A stretch of DNA of 64,000 bases from an uncultured Woeseiaceae bacterium (GCA_945787845.1 CALZJH010000004.1:62001-126000), one strand, 5' to 3'; counted from the first letter of the stretch, positions 28,301-36,399 are shown. The notes: generated from the sequence alone by a model not told the origin. Program-made: numbers and translations.

Positions 28301-28792
28301 ATGGCGAAATGGAGTTTTGCCTTGCTGGTGTTTTTGAGCGCTGGCGTCCAGGCTGATGGCCTGTCACCACAAAGCGATGGTTGCGCCATCCTCAACGAAA
28401 TAATCTACGAGGAGGTGACGGCCTCGGGATGGGGTATTACGGGTGCCGACCTCGTGTTCACAAATTTCAATGAGCCCAGCGTGGTTGTGTGTACGAACAC
28501 GACGCAGGCGGTGAGTGCGGCGTTTACATCCGCCCTGACGGCGATAGGGGGAGACATATCCTGGGAGGAGGGCTTCGACCAGCGCGTCGACACATGCCTG
28601 AGCGGATTCATTGAACAGTGTATGCCGCGGAACAGCGGCTTTGCGCAGCCGGCACTGGCATCGAGCGCGGTTGTCTCGTGGCAAGCGATCAGCGGCGTCG
28701 TCGTCCAGGCGATGCCGGAGGGCTCGGCGACGGATCGGAGTGTCTTCAGTACGGAGTCGATGCGGCGGGCAGTGCGCGCGGCGCTGCGCTAA
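28301..28792 (+). CDS. Secreted protein of unknown family
   Basis: A 163-residue protein not recognised as any family. Residues 1-18 form a clear signal peptide (cleavage near VQA-DGL). The mature chain has four cysteines (C28, C63, C104, C112 approximately), which may form two disulfides, and ends in an arginine-rich helix (SMRRAVRAALR). Codon usage looks like that of the neighbours. It has its own ribosome binding site inside a hairpin and is followed by a strong stem-loop, so it is probably a single-gene transcript. Confidence 0.7.
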   Translation: MAKWSFALLVFLSAGVQADGLSPQSDGCAILNEIIYEEVTASGWGITGADLVFTNFNEPSVVVCTNTTQAVSAAFTSALTAIGGDISWEEGFDQRVDTCLSGFIEQCMPRNSGFAQPALASSAVVSWQAISGVVVQAMPEGSATDRSVFSTESMRRAVRAALR

Positions 28793-28820
28793 CGCTCCGC
28801 TCTTTGATATCGCACGAAAA

Positions 28821-28849
28821 AGGGCCTTCCCGCGTGGCGGGAAGGCCCT
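28821..28849. terminator. Thirteen-base-pair stem-loop, probable terminator
   Basis: A perfect 13-base-pair stem (28821-28833 with 28837-28849) with a GTG loop, preceded by an A-run (AAAAA) and without a T-run on the plus side. On the minus strand the A-run becomes a T-run, so it fits a rho-independent terminator for minus-strand transcription, where the putative gene remnant lies. It may also end the secreted-protein transcript. Confidence 0.65.
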
Positions 28850-28871
28850 GTGTACTGCTACTGCAAGAGTC

Positions 28872-29059
28872 TTACTTGAACTTGACCTCACGCACGAGAA
28901 ATTCCCCTACGGATTAACCACGAGCACAACGTTGAAATCCCCGCCGATCGGCAGCTCACTGACATAATATCTACCAGTTGGAAAAAGGTCGGACGCCGTG
29001 CTAATGCGACACGGATTGAAACAGGCCACCTGCTTGCCGCAGACTGTCGTGTTATGAAT
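28872..29059 (-). pseudogene. Possible remnant of a secreted protein gene (3-prime end, frameshifted)
   Basis: Read on the minus strand from 29059 this stretch encodes about 46 residues with a protein-like sequence (TTVCGKQVACFNPCRIST, then FPTGRYYVSELPIGGDFNVV) ending in VVNP and a stop. One frame over, the sequence continues as EFLVREVKFK and a stop at 28872, just before a terminator hairpin oriented for this strand. No start codon exists: a stop precedes it in frame. This looks like the tail of a decayed exported protein, with one indel. A chance reading frame cannot be excluded. Confidence 0.3.
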
Positions 29060-29611
29060 TTACGTCACTTGAATTGTCGATCCTGGCTGTGCATTCGGAT
29101 GCCGGCAGTGCTCGCCTGCTTGGTTATTGGAGCGGGTCCGGCGCTGGCCGTGGAGGTCGGCGACGTGCCGCCCGACTATCTCGGAAAATCCAGCAGCAAG
29201 TCCAAGATCCATCTCTCAGAGAGCACGGGCAAGATCCGGATCGTTACGTTTTGGGCCACCTGGTGTGCGCCGTGTTTGAAAGAACTGCCGGTGTTGAACG
29301 CGGTCCAGAAGAAGGGTGGGGCGAGTCGCGTCCAGGTTTTTGCTGTGAATATTAACAACCGGCAAATCGACTTTCGGCGGGCGCTGCGAAAATTGAAAGA
29401 CTACGAGATCGAATTCGTCTATGACTACAAGAATTCGGTTGCCGACCAATACGGCGTCGAGGGGATCCCGCACATGTTCATTATCGATGTCGACGGGCGC
29501 GTCGCGTTTCGTCACGTTGGTTACAACGAAGACGCAATCCCGACAATCGTTGAGGAGATCAACTCGTTGCTGGTCAAGAACAAGCTGGTTAACAGCGAGC
29601 CTGAGACCTGA
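29054..29611 (+). CDS. TlpA/ResA-like thioredoxin-fold protein
   Basis: A 185-residue exported thiol-disulfide oxidoreductase. A signal or anchor helix covers residues 14-32. The active site is W70-C71-A-P-C74 within TFWATWCAPCLKELP, followed by the cis-proline segment GIPHMFIIDVDG near 137-148. This is the pattern of TlpA/ResA-type reductants that act on c-type cytochrome apoproteins or other periplasmic thiols; no cytochrome maturation genes are nearby, so the client is unknown. The ATG at 29054 is preceded by GCAGAC-type sequence only, so the ribosome binding site is weak. Confidence 0.85.
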   Translation: MNLRHLNCRSWLCIRMPAVLACLVIGAGPALAVEVGDVPPDYLGKSSSKSKIHLSESTGKIRIVTFWATWCAPCLKELPVLNAVQKKGGASRVQVFAVNINNRQIDFRRALRKLKDYEIEFVYDYKNSVADQYGVEGIPHMFIIDVDGRVAFRHVGYNEDAIPTIVEEINSLLVKNKLVNSEPET

Positions 29612-29653
29612 TTCCAATCTGGGCTGATGACATCCTGCCCGAAGGAGAAGCCG

Positions 29654-29896
29654 GTGAGCGATGCTCCCAATGCAAAAGACGATCTGAAAAACAACGGAGA
29701 ACGCGGGTTCCTTGCGTCGCTTTTTATGGGCATCGTCCGGGACCTCGTCAAGTTCATCATTGCATTTGCGGTCGGAACGGGTGCTGGCGCGATCGTCTGC
29801 TGGTACTACGGAGTTCCATTGGTCTTTTCCCTGGCGGGAGGCATTCTTGTGCTGGGACTGGCTCTAGCCTTGTCGACCGACAGCTTGTTCTCTTAG
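29654..29896 (+). CDS. Small membrane protein of unknown function
   Basis: The GTG at 29654 has GGAG six bases before it and gives an 80-residue protein starting with a polar, aspartate/lysine-rich segment; an in-frame ATG at 29627 would add nine residues and lacks a site. Two hydrophobic helices (approximately residues 28-50 and 52-75) follow, joined by a short turn (CWYYGVP). No family is recognised. It follows the thioredoxin-like gene by 42 bases and is probably in the same transcript. Confidence 0.6.
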   Translation: MSDAPNAKDDLKNNGERGFLASLFMGIVRDLVKFIIAFAVGTGAGAIVCWYYGVPLVFSLAGGILVLGLALALSTDSLFS

Positions 29897-29908
29897 GGGA
29901 CTGACTCG

Positions 29909-29975
29909 AATCGGCTTAGGCCGATTTTCGCCCCTGCGGGGCGCGCTGCGCGCGTCCAAAACGCTGGCGCGTTTT
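29909..29975 (+). repeat. Four consecutive stem-loops between a small gene and tRNA-Glu
   Basis: Within 67 bases there are four hairpins in a row: AATCGGC/GCCGATT (29909-29926), CGCCCC/GGGGCG (29929-29943), a GC-alternating GCGCG/CGCGC segment (29941-29954), and AAAACGC/GCGTTTT (29958-29975). The first is followed by TT only and the last ends in TTTT, so part may terminate the upstream transcript. The arrangement resembles repeated extragenic palindromes, but only one copy is in the window. Confidence 0.55.
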
Positions 29976-30006
29976 GTCGAACAGGATTCTCGTCCCGGGC
30001 AGGAAC

Positions 30007-30057
30007 TACCAAATAAATAAAAAGGGGCCACAAGGGCCCCTTTTCATTTATTTGGTA
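30007..30057. terminator. Long inverted repeat and terminator reaching into the tRNA-Glu 3-prime end
   Basis: Two 23-base arms (30007-30029 and 30035-30057) are complementary except for one position and enclose a five-base loop. The inner part (AAGGGGCC stem followed by a T-run on either strand) is a strong rho-independent terminator for the minus-strand tRNA. The outer part, TACCAAATAAAT, includes the encoded CCA end and the discriminator base of the tRNA itself. Confidence 0.8.
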
Positions 30058-30127
30058 CTCCCTAGGGGACTCGAACCCCTGTTGCCGCCGTGAGAGGGCG
30101 GAGTCCTAACCGCTAGACGAAGGGAGC
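30053..30127 (-). tRNA. tRNA-Glu, anticodon CUC
   Basis: A 75-base cloverleaf on the minus strand including an encoded CCA end. Acceptor arms GCTCCCT and AGGGAGT pair with a G-U at position 1:72; the D loop has GTCTAGCGGTTAGGAC; the anticodon stem CCGCC/GGCGG carries the loop CTCTCAC with CTC at 34-36 (plus-strand 30092-30094); the T arm is AGGGG TTCGAGT CCCCT. The body is close to bacterial tRNA-Glu. The CUC isoacceptor reads GAG. A promoter and a terminator hairpin flank it. Confidence 0.95.
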
Positions 30128-30159
30128 TTCGTTGCCGGTCCAGCTGAACCGGGGGCGCT

Positions 30160-30187
30160 ATTATACGGGCAGTGCGCCGGGGCTCAA
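30160..30187 (-). promoter_or_regulatory. Promoter of tRNA-Glu
   Basis: On the minus strand a perfect TATAAT (30160-30165) lies 16 bases after TTGAGC (30182-30187). The expected start of transcription is about 25 bases before the tRNA 5-prime end. The rest of the 151-base gap to pcnB shows only an 8-base direct repeat TCATACGG (30240-30247 and 30263-30270). Confidence 0.55.
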
Positions 30188-30278
30188 GCCATAATTGCCA
30201 CAATTTCACCTTTCTGGGGCATCCGGCTGCGGGCTGTTATCATACGGCGGCATATATAGCCTTCATACGGACACATAA

Positions 30279-31598
30279 TTGAAAAAGAACCCGAAGAACG
30301 GGTCGAAAGAACCAAGAGTCATTCCCCGTGCCGCCCACAACGTCACCCGGGCAGAATTCTCCAAGAGCGCACTCAAGGTTCTGTATCGATTGAACAAGGC
30401 CGGCTACCAGGCTTTCCTGGTCGGCGGTTGCGTCCGTGACGCTATGCTCGAACTCCATCCCAAGGACTTCGATGTGGCGACGGATGCGACGCCCGAGGAG
30501 GTCAAAGCGTTGTTCGGCAACTGCCGCCTGATCGGGCGGCGATTCCGTCTCGCCCACGTCCGGTTCGGGCGCGAAATCATCGAGGTTGCTACGTTTCGGG
30601 CTGCCGCGATCCACGAACACGACGATCATCACAGCGACGATGAGGGTCGCATCCTGCGCGATAACGTCTACGGCTCGATTGACGAGGATGTGTGGCGCCG
30701 CGATTTCACCTGTAATGCGCTTTACTACAACATCGCCGACTTCAGCATATGGGACTACACGGGCGGCTTCGAAGACGTCAAGAAGAAGCGCATCGTCCTG
30801 ATCGGGGACCCGGAAAAGCGCATGCGTGAAGATCCAGTGCGCATGCTGCGTGCCGTTCGGTTTGCGGCGAAACTCGAGTTCGAAATTGACGAACCGGTCA
30901 TCAAGGCCATCGATCATCACTCACACCTGCTGACCAACGTGCCCGCCGCGCGTTTGTTCGATGAATTCCTGAAGTTGTTCCAGGCGGGCAACGCCGAACG
31001 TACCTTTGATTTGTTACGTGACCACGGTCTGTTCCGGGAGATGTTTCCAGCGACCGCCGAGGAGCTGGATGCGGACGCCGACTTCATGCGATTTACGCGT
31101 GCAGCGCTTCAGAATACCGATCGTCGCGTCCAACAAGGTAAGTCTGTTACGCCGATGTTCCTGCTTGGCGTGTTTCTCTGGCTGCCGGTGAGGAAACTTG
31201 CCGAAATCAGGCGTTCCGAGGAAAAGATGTCGGAGTCGCAGTCATTGGCACTGTCCGCCTATGAAGTTGTGGCGCAGCAGCAGCGACGTATCTCAATCCC
31301 AAAACGTTTCACGGTGCCGATGCGCGAAATGCTGTCGCTGCAGCCGCGATTCGAGTCCAAGCGCGGCAAGCGCGCCATGAAACTGCTCGACCACCGCCGC
31401 TTCCGTGCAGCGTACGATTTCATGCTGCTGCTGTCCGAAGTGGGCCAGGCCAGCGAGGAGACGGCGAAATTCTGGACCGATGTGCAGACGCAGTCTGCCG
31501 ATGAGCGCGCCACGAGCTTCCAGCTGGGCCAGCCCACGGGCGAAAAGAAACGCCGACCCCGACGACGCCGGCGCAAGAAGTCGACACAGAGTTCGTGA
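30279..31598 (+). CDS. pcnB: Poly(A) polymerase I
   Basis: Adds poly(A) tails to RNA 3-prime ends and so promotes RNA decay. The 439-residue protein begins at a TTG (no ATG or GTG fits upstream of the conserved part). The nucleotidyltransferase core shows LVGGCVRD at 47-54 and the catalytic aspartates D63 and D65 in KDFDVATDA; the NCRLIGRRFRLAHV segment near 80-93 separates PcnB from CCA-adding enzymes. The C-terminus is a lysine/arginine-rich tail (KKRRPRRRRRKK), which fits RNA binding. It heads a pcnB-folK-dNK-panB-panC block, with folK overlapping its stop. Confidence 0.93.
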   Translation: MKKNPKNGSKEPRVIPRAAHNVTRAEFSKSALKVLYRLNKAGYQAFLVGGCVRDAMLELHPKDFDVATDATPEEVKALFGNCRLIGRRFRLAHVRFGREIIEVATFRAAAIHEHDDHHSDDEGRILRDNVYGSIDEDVWRRDFTCNALYYNIADFSIWDYTGGFEDVKKKRIVLIGDPEKRMREDPVRMLRAVRFAAKLEFEIDEPVIKAIDHHSHLLTNVPAARLFDEFLKLFQAGNAERTFDLLRDHGLFREMFPATAEELDADADFMRFTRAALQNTDRRVQQGKSVTPMFLLGVFLWLPVRKLAEIRRSEEKMSESQSLALSAYEVVAQQQRRISIPKRFTVPMREMLSLQPRFESKRGKRAMKLLDHRRFRAAYDFMLLLSEVGQASEETAKFWTDVQTQSADERATSFQLGQPTGEKKRRPRRRRRKKSTQSS

Positions 31599-32095
31599 CC
31601 GGCAACACCCACTGGTATCCGGCCTACGTCGGTATGGGCAGTAACCTTGACGGGCCGGCGAGCCAGGTAAAGGATGCGATTGGGCTCCTCGGCGAAGTTC
31701 CGGGGATCCGTCTGGTCGCGACATCGTCGCTGTATCGATCGGGCGCATTTGGCGGCATCGAGCAGCCGGATTTCGTGAATGCGGTCGTCGCCGTGCTCAC
31801 CACGCTGACCCCCGGCGAGTTGTTGGCGGAATTGCAGGCTATCGAGAGCCGTCAAGGGCGCGAGCGCGATGAGCTGCGCTGGGGTCCGCGGGTTATTGAT
31901 CTTGATCTTCTGGTCTATTCTGCGGAGGAAATCGACGGTCCGGAATTAACGCTTCCTCACCCGGGCATCGGCGAGCGAAATTTTGTATTGTTGCCCCTGG
32001 CAGAGATCGCGCCGGATCTTGCCGTTCCTGGCCTTGGTCGGGTCGCCAATATTCCGGTCAGCAGGGTCGAGCCGAGCATCTCACGTATCGCCTGA
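31595..32095 (+). CDS. folK: HPPK, 6-hydroxymethyl-7,8-dihydropterin pyrophosphokinase
   Basis: Transfers pyrophosphate from ATP to 6-hydroxymethyl-dihydropterin in folate synthesis. The 166 residues start at a GTG overlapping the pcnB stop by four bases. YVGMGSNLDGP near residues 10-20 begins the fold, and the HPPK signature appears as RWGPRVIDLDLLVY at about 95-108 (the two aspartates bind magnesium). LPHPGIGERNFVLLPL near 121-136 completes it. The order pcnB-folK-panB-panC matches E. coli apart from the kinase inserted here. Confidence 0.95.
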   Translation: MTGNTHWYPAYVGMGSNLDGPASQVKDAIGLLGEVPGIRLVATSSLYRSGAFGGIEQPDFVNAVVAVLTTLTPGELLAELQAIESRQGRERDELRWGPRVIDLDLLVYSAEEIDGPELTLPHPGIGERNFVLLPLAEIAPDLAVPGLGRVANIPVSRVEPSISRIA

Positions 32096-32104
32096 AGGAA
32101 GCCT

Positions 32105-32779
32105 GTGTCCGTTAGTACGCTGAAAACCTCTGCTAATTCATCTCGTTACATCGCTATCGAGGGCCCGATCGGTGTTGGCAAGACGGCGCTGGCCAAGCGC
32201 CTGGCCGAAAGCCTGTCGGCTGACCTCGTGCTGGAGGAGGTCGAAGAGAATCCGTTTCTCGAGCGTTTTTATCGTGACGGGCGTTCGGCAGCGCTGCCGG
32301 CGCAGATGTTCTTCCTGTTTGCGCGCGCGCGTCAGATCGAGGACCTGCGGCAGTCGGACCTGTTTTCCAGTGTGCGCATTTCGGACTACCTGTTTACGCG
32401 TGATCGGCTCTTCGCCGAGCTGAATCTCGACCCCGAGGAACTCAAGCTCTACGATCAGATTGCGGAGAATCTTGCCGTTGACGCGCCGGTACCGGACCTC
32501 GTCATCTACCTGCAGGCGTCGGTCGACGCATTAATGCAGCGGCTCGCACGCCGCAATGCGACCTGCGATCGTTACGTGGATCGCGCCTATCTCGAAAAAC
32601 TCACCGAGGCGTATGCGCGCTTTTTCCATGCCTACGACGAAGGGCCGCTGCTAATAGTTAATGCGTCACAGATCGATCCGGTCAATAATGACGCCGATTA
32701 CGAGCAGCTGTTCCAGCAGATCCAACGGACGACAGGTGGGCGCCACTTCTTTAATCCCGTTGCGGCAGCTCTCGCCTGA
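32105..32779 (+). CDS. Deoxynucleoside kinase family protein
   Basis: A 224-residue kinase of the dCK/dGK family, which phosphorylates deoxynucleosides for salvage. The P-loop is EGPIGVGKT at 19-27; the ERS/DRS-like position is in TRDRLFAELN near 99-108; the LID region carries an arginine pair in QRLARRNATCDR near 147-158. GTG start. The gene often lies between folK and panB in gammaproteobacteria; the link to vitamin genes may be only positional. Base specificity cannot be told from sequence. Confidence 0.85.
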   Translation: MSVSTLKTSANSSRYIAIEGPIGVGKTALAKRLAESLSADLVLEEVEENPFLERFYRDGRSAALPAQMFFLFARARQIEDLRQSDLFSSVRISDYLFTRDRLFAELNLDPEELKLYDQIAENLAVDAPVPDLVIYLQASVDALMQRLARRNATCDRYVDRAYLEKLTEAYARFFHAYDEGPLLIVNASQIDPVNNDADYEQLFQQIQRTTGGRHFFNPVAAALA

Positions 32780-32791
32780 CAGGAAACACTC

Positions 32792-33622
32792 ATGTACACC
32801 CAGCTTGAACAACGCGGCATGCCGGAGCCCCCGGTAAATGTCTCAACTCTGCGAAAGATGAAAGCCGATGGCGAGCCGATCGCATGCCTGACAGCCTACG
32901 ACGCGAGTTACGCCGTGCTGGTCGATGCCGCGGGTACCGATCTGGTTCTGGTTGGTGATTCACTCGGCATGGTCATACAAGGGCACGACACCACGGTGCC
33001 GGTAACGGTGGATGACATTGTCTATCACTGCCGAACCGTCAATCGTGGCTTGCGGCGCGCATTTCTTGTCGCCGATATGCCATTCATGAGTTATACGGAG
33101 CCGGGCCAGGCGCTCGACAATGCCGTGCGGCTCATGCAGGACGGCGGTGCGATGATGGTCAAGCTCGAGGGCGGCGATGACCAGGTGCAGATCGTCGAAC
33201 ATCTCGCGCGCCATGATATTCCGGTATGCGCGCACCTCGGTCTCAAGCCGCAGTCCGTACACAAGATCGGCGGCTTCAAGGTGCAGGGCAGGGAACCGGA
33301 CAAGGCGCAGGAGATGCTCGCCGCGGCGCAGCGCCTGCAGAATGCGGGAGCGGATATTGTCTTGCTCGAGTGCGTGCCCAATGAAGTCGCTGACATGATC
33401 ACCAGGGCGCTTGAGGTGCCGGTCATCGGGATTGGCGCCGGTCCGGATGTCGACGGCCAGATTCTCGTGTTGTACGACATCCTCGATATCACACAGGGTC
33501 GTACGCCGCGCTTCGTGAAAAACTTCCAGGCGGGCTGCGATTCACCGCTCGCCGCCCTGCAGTCCTACGTCAAGGCGGTCAAGGACAAGTCCTACCCCGA
33601 GCCGGAGCATTGCTTCTCATAG
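32792..33622 (+). CDS. panB: Ketopantoate hydroxymethyltransferase
   Basis: Uses methylene-tetrahydrofolate to hydroxymethylate alpha-ketoisovalerate, the first committed step of pantothenate synthesis. The 276-residue length is typical. CLTAYDASYAVLVDAAGTD at the start, VGDSLGMVIQGHD near 52-64 and the metal-binding aspartates in VADMPFMSY and around VKLEGG are the family pattern; IGIGAGPDVDGQILVLYD lies near 213-230. panC follows 15 bases later. Confidence 0.96.
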   Translation: MYTQLEQRGMPEPPVNVSTLRKMKADGEPIACLTAYDASYAVLVDAAGTDLVLVGDSLGMVIQGHDTTVPVTVDDIVYHCRTVNRGLRRAFLVADMPFMSYTEPGQALDNAVRLMQDGGAMMVKLEGGDDQVQIVEHLARHDIPVCAHLGLKPQSVHKIGGFKVQGREPDKAQEMLAAAQRLQNAGADIVLLECVPNEVADMITRALEVPVIGIGAGPDVDGQILVLYDILDITQGRTPRFVKNFQAGCDSPLAALQSYVKAVKDKSYPEPEHCFS

Positions 33623-33637
33623 CAGGTCATTGAAACC

Positions 33638-34486
33638 GTGTTAGTCATACATACCCAACAAGAGCTCGCCGAGCAGATCGCCGAGTGGCGCCACCATGAT
33701 GAGCACATCGCTCTCGTGCCCACGATGGGCAGCTTGCATGCCGGCCACCTGTCGCTCGTCGAACTGGCCCGCGAGCATGCCGAACGCGTCATCGTGTCCA
33801 TCTTCGTAAACCCTACGCAGTTTGGGGAAAGCGAGGATTTTGACGACTACCCACGCTCACTGGAGCGCGACCAGCGTCGTCTCAAGACAACGGCGACGGA
33901 CATGATCTTTGCGCCGGACGTTGAGACGCTGTACCCGTTCGGTCCGGACAAGGCGACCACCGTGTCCGTGCCGGGTTTGACCGAGAACTTCTGCGGCGCA
34001 ACGCGTCCCGGACATTTCGACGGCGTCACCACGGTCGTTGCGCGCCTGTTCGCGATCGTACAGCCGGACGTTGCGGTATTCGGCCAGAAGGACTACCAGC
34101 AGCAACTCGTGATTCGTCGCATGACCGCAGACCTGAGCTTGCCGGTTACCATCATTACCGGCGAGACGGTTCGGGACGACGACGGACTCGCGCTCAGTTC
34201 GCGTAACAGCTATCTCTCCGATGAGGAACGCGCGATCGCCCCGGCATTGTATGCATCGCTGCAGTCGGTCGGCCAGCAACTGCAGGCTGGGGGACGCGAA
34301 TTTGCTGAACTCGAAGCAGCGGCCATCGAGAAACTAAACAACGCGGGTTTCAAGGTTGACTACTTTGCCATTCGGCGGGCGCTCAATCTCGAAGTGCCCG
34401 ATCGCGACTGCGATGACCTGGTGGTCCTGGTTGCAGCCCAGTTAGGGCCGGCGAGACTCATCGACAATATTGTCGTTACCATCTAG
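33638..34486 (+). CDS. panC: Pantothenate synthetase
   Basis: Condenses pantoate with beta-alanine using ATP. The 282-residue protein starts at a GTG. The HIGH-like motif is within PTMGSLHAGHLSLV near 28-41, FVNPTQFGESEDFDDYPR follows, and the KMSKS-like region is replaced by the ALSSRNSYL segment near 185-193, as in other PanC. It closes the pcnB-panC block; the GGDEF gene converges on it with a four-base gap. Confidence 0.96.
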   Translation: MLVIHTQQELAEQIAEWRHHDEHIALVPTMGSLHAGHLSLVELAREHAERVIVSIFVNPTQFGESEDFDDYPRSLERDQRRLKTTATDMIFAPDVETLYPFGPDKATTVSVPGLTENFCGATRPGHFDGVTTVVARLFAIVQPDVAVFGQKDYQQQLVIRRMTADLSLPVTIITGETVRDDDGLALSSRNSYLSDEERAIAPALYASLQSVGQQLQAGGREFAELEAAAIEKLNNAGFKVDYFAIRRALNLEVPDRDCDDLVVLVAAQLGPARLIDNIVVTI

Positions 34487-34490
34487 GGCG

Positions 34491-35465
34491 CTACGTCGAC
34501 ACCGTATTGCGGCCGGCGTGTTTGGCTCGATACAGCGCTTTGTCGGCAGCGCGAATCAGCGAATCAAGTGTGCCTTGCGGCTCCAGTTCCGCAACACCCA
34601 TCGATATTCTCACCGGAATTTGAATGAGGGAGTCGCTACCATCTCCAGTCTCGCCGCTCACGGCAGCGCGCACGCGCTCGGCAATCTCCAGTGCCTTTTC
34701 GGCCGAGACGTCGGGCAACAGCACGGCAAATTCATCGCCGCCGTAGCGAACCAGGAGGTCGCGTGGCCGAAACTGCGTCCGCAGGATTCGCGACACGGCG
34801 GAGAGTGCGCGGTCCCCGGCGATATGACCAAACATGTCGTTGAACTGCTTGAAGTTGTCGACGTCGACCATGATCAATGAGACAGGTTTCTCGTCTTCGA
34901 CACAACGTGCAATTTGTTTTGGGAAGGTGTCTTCCATCGCGTGCCGGTTGGCCAGGCTTGTCAGCGCATCCGTTGTCGCGTGGCGTTCGAACTTCTTGAG
35001 CGTACCAAAGTTCTCGGCGATCACCCGGTTGTGACTACGAACACGTTCGGAGAGTACGACCAGCAGGTTCTTCGCGAACTCATGCGACGCGTCTACCATT
35101 TCCCAGAGAATGGATTGATGGATGACGAGCATGTGCGTGTCTTCAGTACCGATGACAAATGCCGACGGATCGCGATCCTCGATAATCGACATTTCGCCGA
35201 CGCATGCGCCGGCTTCCATCGTCGCGACAGCCGGCGTGTCCGGAGAACCAACGTGAACGTCGACGGCGCCCGATAGAACGACAAAAACATGTTCGTTCTT
35301 GGCGCCTGGCGACAGCAGTGTTTCACCCTTCGGCAGATCGCGTCGATCACAGCGCTGCAATAGCGACTGGATGTCCTCCGGTCGCACGCCCTTGAAGAGC
35401 TCGAGGCCGTTGAGCAACGAGCGCTTGTAATCCGAGTTGATATCTAGCGTATCCTGCATTGACAT
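34491..35465 (-). CDS. Diguanylate cyclase with N-terminal cyclic-nucleotide-binding domain
   Basis: A 324-residue cytoplasmic signalling protein. A cNMP-binding/CRP-like sensor fold spans about 20-140 (GACVGEMSIIEDRDPSAFV resembles the phosphate-binding cassette), a helix links to a GGDEF domain from about 163. The active site GGDEF is intact at 242-246 and the inhibitory site RxxD reads RPRD at 233-236, five residues before the Y-GGDEF, so it should make cyclic di-GMP with product feedback. The ATG at 35465 is chosen; further upstream open frame has no family similarity. A CRP-type palindrome lies 51 bases upstream. Confidence 0.9.
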   Translation of the reverse strand: MSMQDTLDINSDYKRSLLNGLELFKGVRPEDIQSLLQRCDRRDLPKGETLLSPGAKNEHVFVVLSGAVDVHVGSPDTPAVATMEAGACVGEMSIIEDRDPSAFVIGTEDTHMLVIHQSILWEMVDASHEFAKNLLVVLSERVRSHNRVIAENFGTLKKFERHATTDALTSLANRHAMEDTFPKQIARCVEDEKPVSLIMVDVDNFKQFNDMFGHIAGDRALSAVSRILRTQFRPRDLLVRYGGDEFAVLLPDVSAEKALEIAERVRAAVSGETGDGSDSLIQIPVRISMGVAELEPQGTLDSLIRAADKALYRAKHAGRNTVST

Positions 35466-35515
35466 ATTGTCCCGCTTCTGGCGAGTGGCAACCGTCGACC
35501 AGACCACACTATCGG

Positions 35516-35531
35516 TGTGAACTGTGTCACT
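35516..35531. promoter_or_regulatory. CRP/Vfr-type palindrome upstream of the GGDEF gene
   Basis: TGTGA-N6-TCACT matches nine of the ten conserved positions of a CRP box. It overlaps the stop codon of the PPK2 gene and lies 51-66 bases upstream of the GGDEF start on the minus strand, a place from which CRP could activate a gene-specific promoter. Confidence 0.45.
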
Positions 35532-36399
35532 AATCGTCGCTACAGAGCTCTTTTCTGGCCTCTGCGAACTCTGCGCGGTCCTCTGCGGAGGGTTCCGGGT
35601 ACGACAGGCCAATGCTCTGCAATGCATCGATTATGGTGTCTGCGACACGTGCCCGCATGTAGGGTTTGTCATCGGCCGGGATCGCATACCAGGGCGCCCA
35701 GGGCCGAGAGGTGGCGTTCAGAGCATCTTCATAGGCCTGCATGTAGTCGTCCCAGTGGCGACGTTCCTTGACGTCATTCGGTTCGAATTTCCAGTTCTTC
35801 TCTGCCTCGTCGAGTCGCGACAGGAAGCGGCGTTTTTGTTCGTCCTTGGACACGTTGAGCCAGAACTTCAGGATTACCGTCCCATTGCGGGCAAGGTGTT
35901 CTTCCTGTTGACGTATCGAGGTCAGCCGCTCATCCCAGATCGTCTCCATATCTATTTCGCCGGGAAGTTTCTGGTAGCCAAGAATCTTCGGGTGGACCCT
36001 GACCACGAGGACTTCCTCGTACTGGCTGCGATTGAAGATCCCGATGCGGCCCCGCTCCGGCAGGCGACAGGTCGTTCGCCACAGGAAGTCATGGTCGAGT
36101 TCGAGACTGGATGGTTTCTTGAAGCTGAACACCTGGCACCCGGACGGGTCGACGCCCTGCATGACGGACCGGATCGTGCTGTCCTTGCCGGCCGCATCCA
36201 TCGCCTGGAAAACGAGCAGGATGGAGTGCTTGTCGCCGGCAGCCAGCACGCGCTGGAGTTTGTTCAGGTCCTCCGTGCGCTGCCGTCGGTGTTTGCCTTT
36301 GTGAGGTTTGCCTTCGGTCTTTGGTGTGGTGCTGGCATCCGCCACTCGGAAGCTCCCATCGAAGGGAACGAGGTAGGCAGATTCAGGTGCCTCAAACAT
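35530..36399 (-). CDS. Polyphosphate kinase 2 family protein
   Basis: A 289-residue P-loop kinase that uses polyphosphate to phosphorylate nucleotides. Walker A AMDAAGKD is at 66-73, SFKKPSSLELDHDFLWR near 92-108 and Walker B FNRSQYEEVL at 122-131, where most homologs have FNRSYYEDVL. The single-domain length fits class I PPK2, which mainly phosphorylates nucleoside diphosphates. Its start overlaps the queG stop by eight bases and the GGDEF gene follows 64 bases later. Confidence 0.92.
   Translation of the reverse strand: MFEAPESAYLVPFDGSFRVADASTTPKTEGKPHKGKHRRQRTEDLNKLQRVLAAGDKHSILLVFQAMDAAGKDSTIRSVMQGVDPSGCQVFSFKKPSSLELDHDFLWRTTCRLPERGRIGIFNRSQYEEVLVVRVHPKILGYQKLPGEIDMETIWDERLTSIRQQEEHLARNGTVILKFWLNVSKDEQKRRFLSRLDEAEKNWKFEPNDVKERRHWDDYMQAYEDALNATSRPWAPWYAIPADDKPYMRARVADTIIDALQSIGLSYPEPSAEDRAEFAEARKELCSDD

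Noticed and set aside
30240..30270. Direct repeat TCATACGG before pcnB
   Set aside because: Only eight bases, two copies; could be chance in a 151-base gap, so it is mentioned but not called as an operator.
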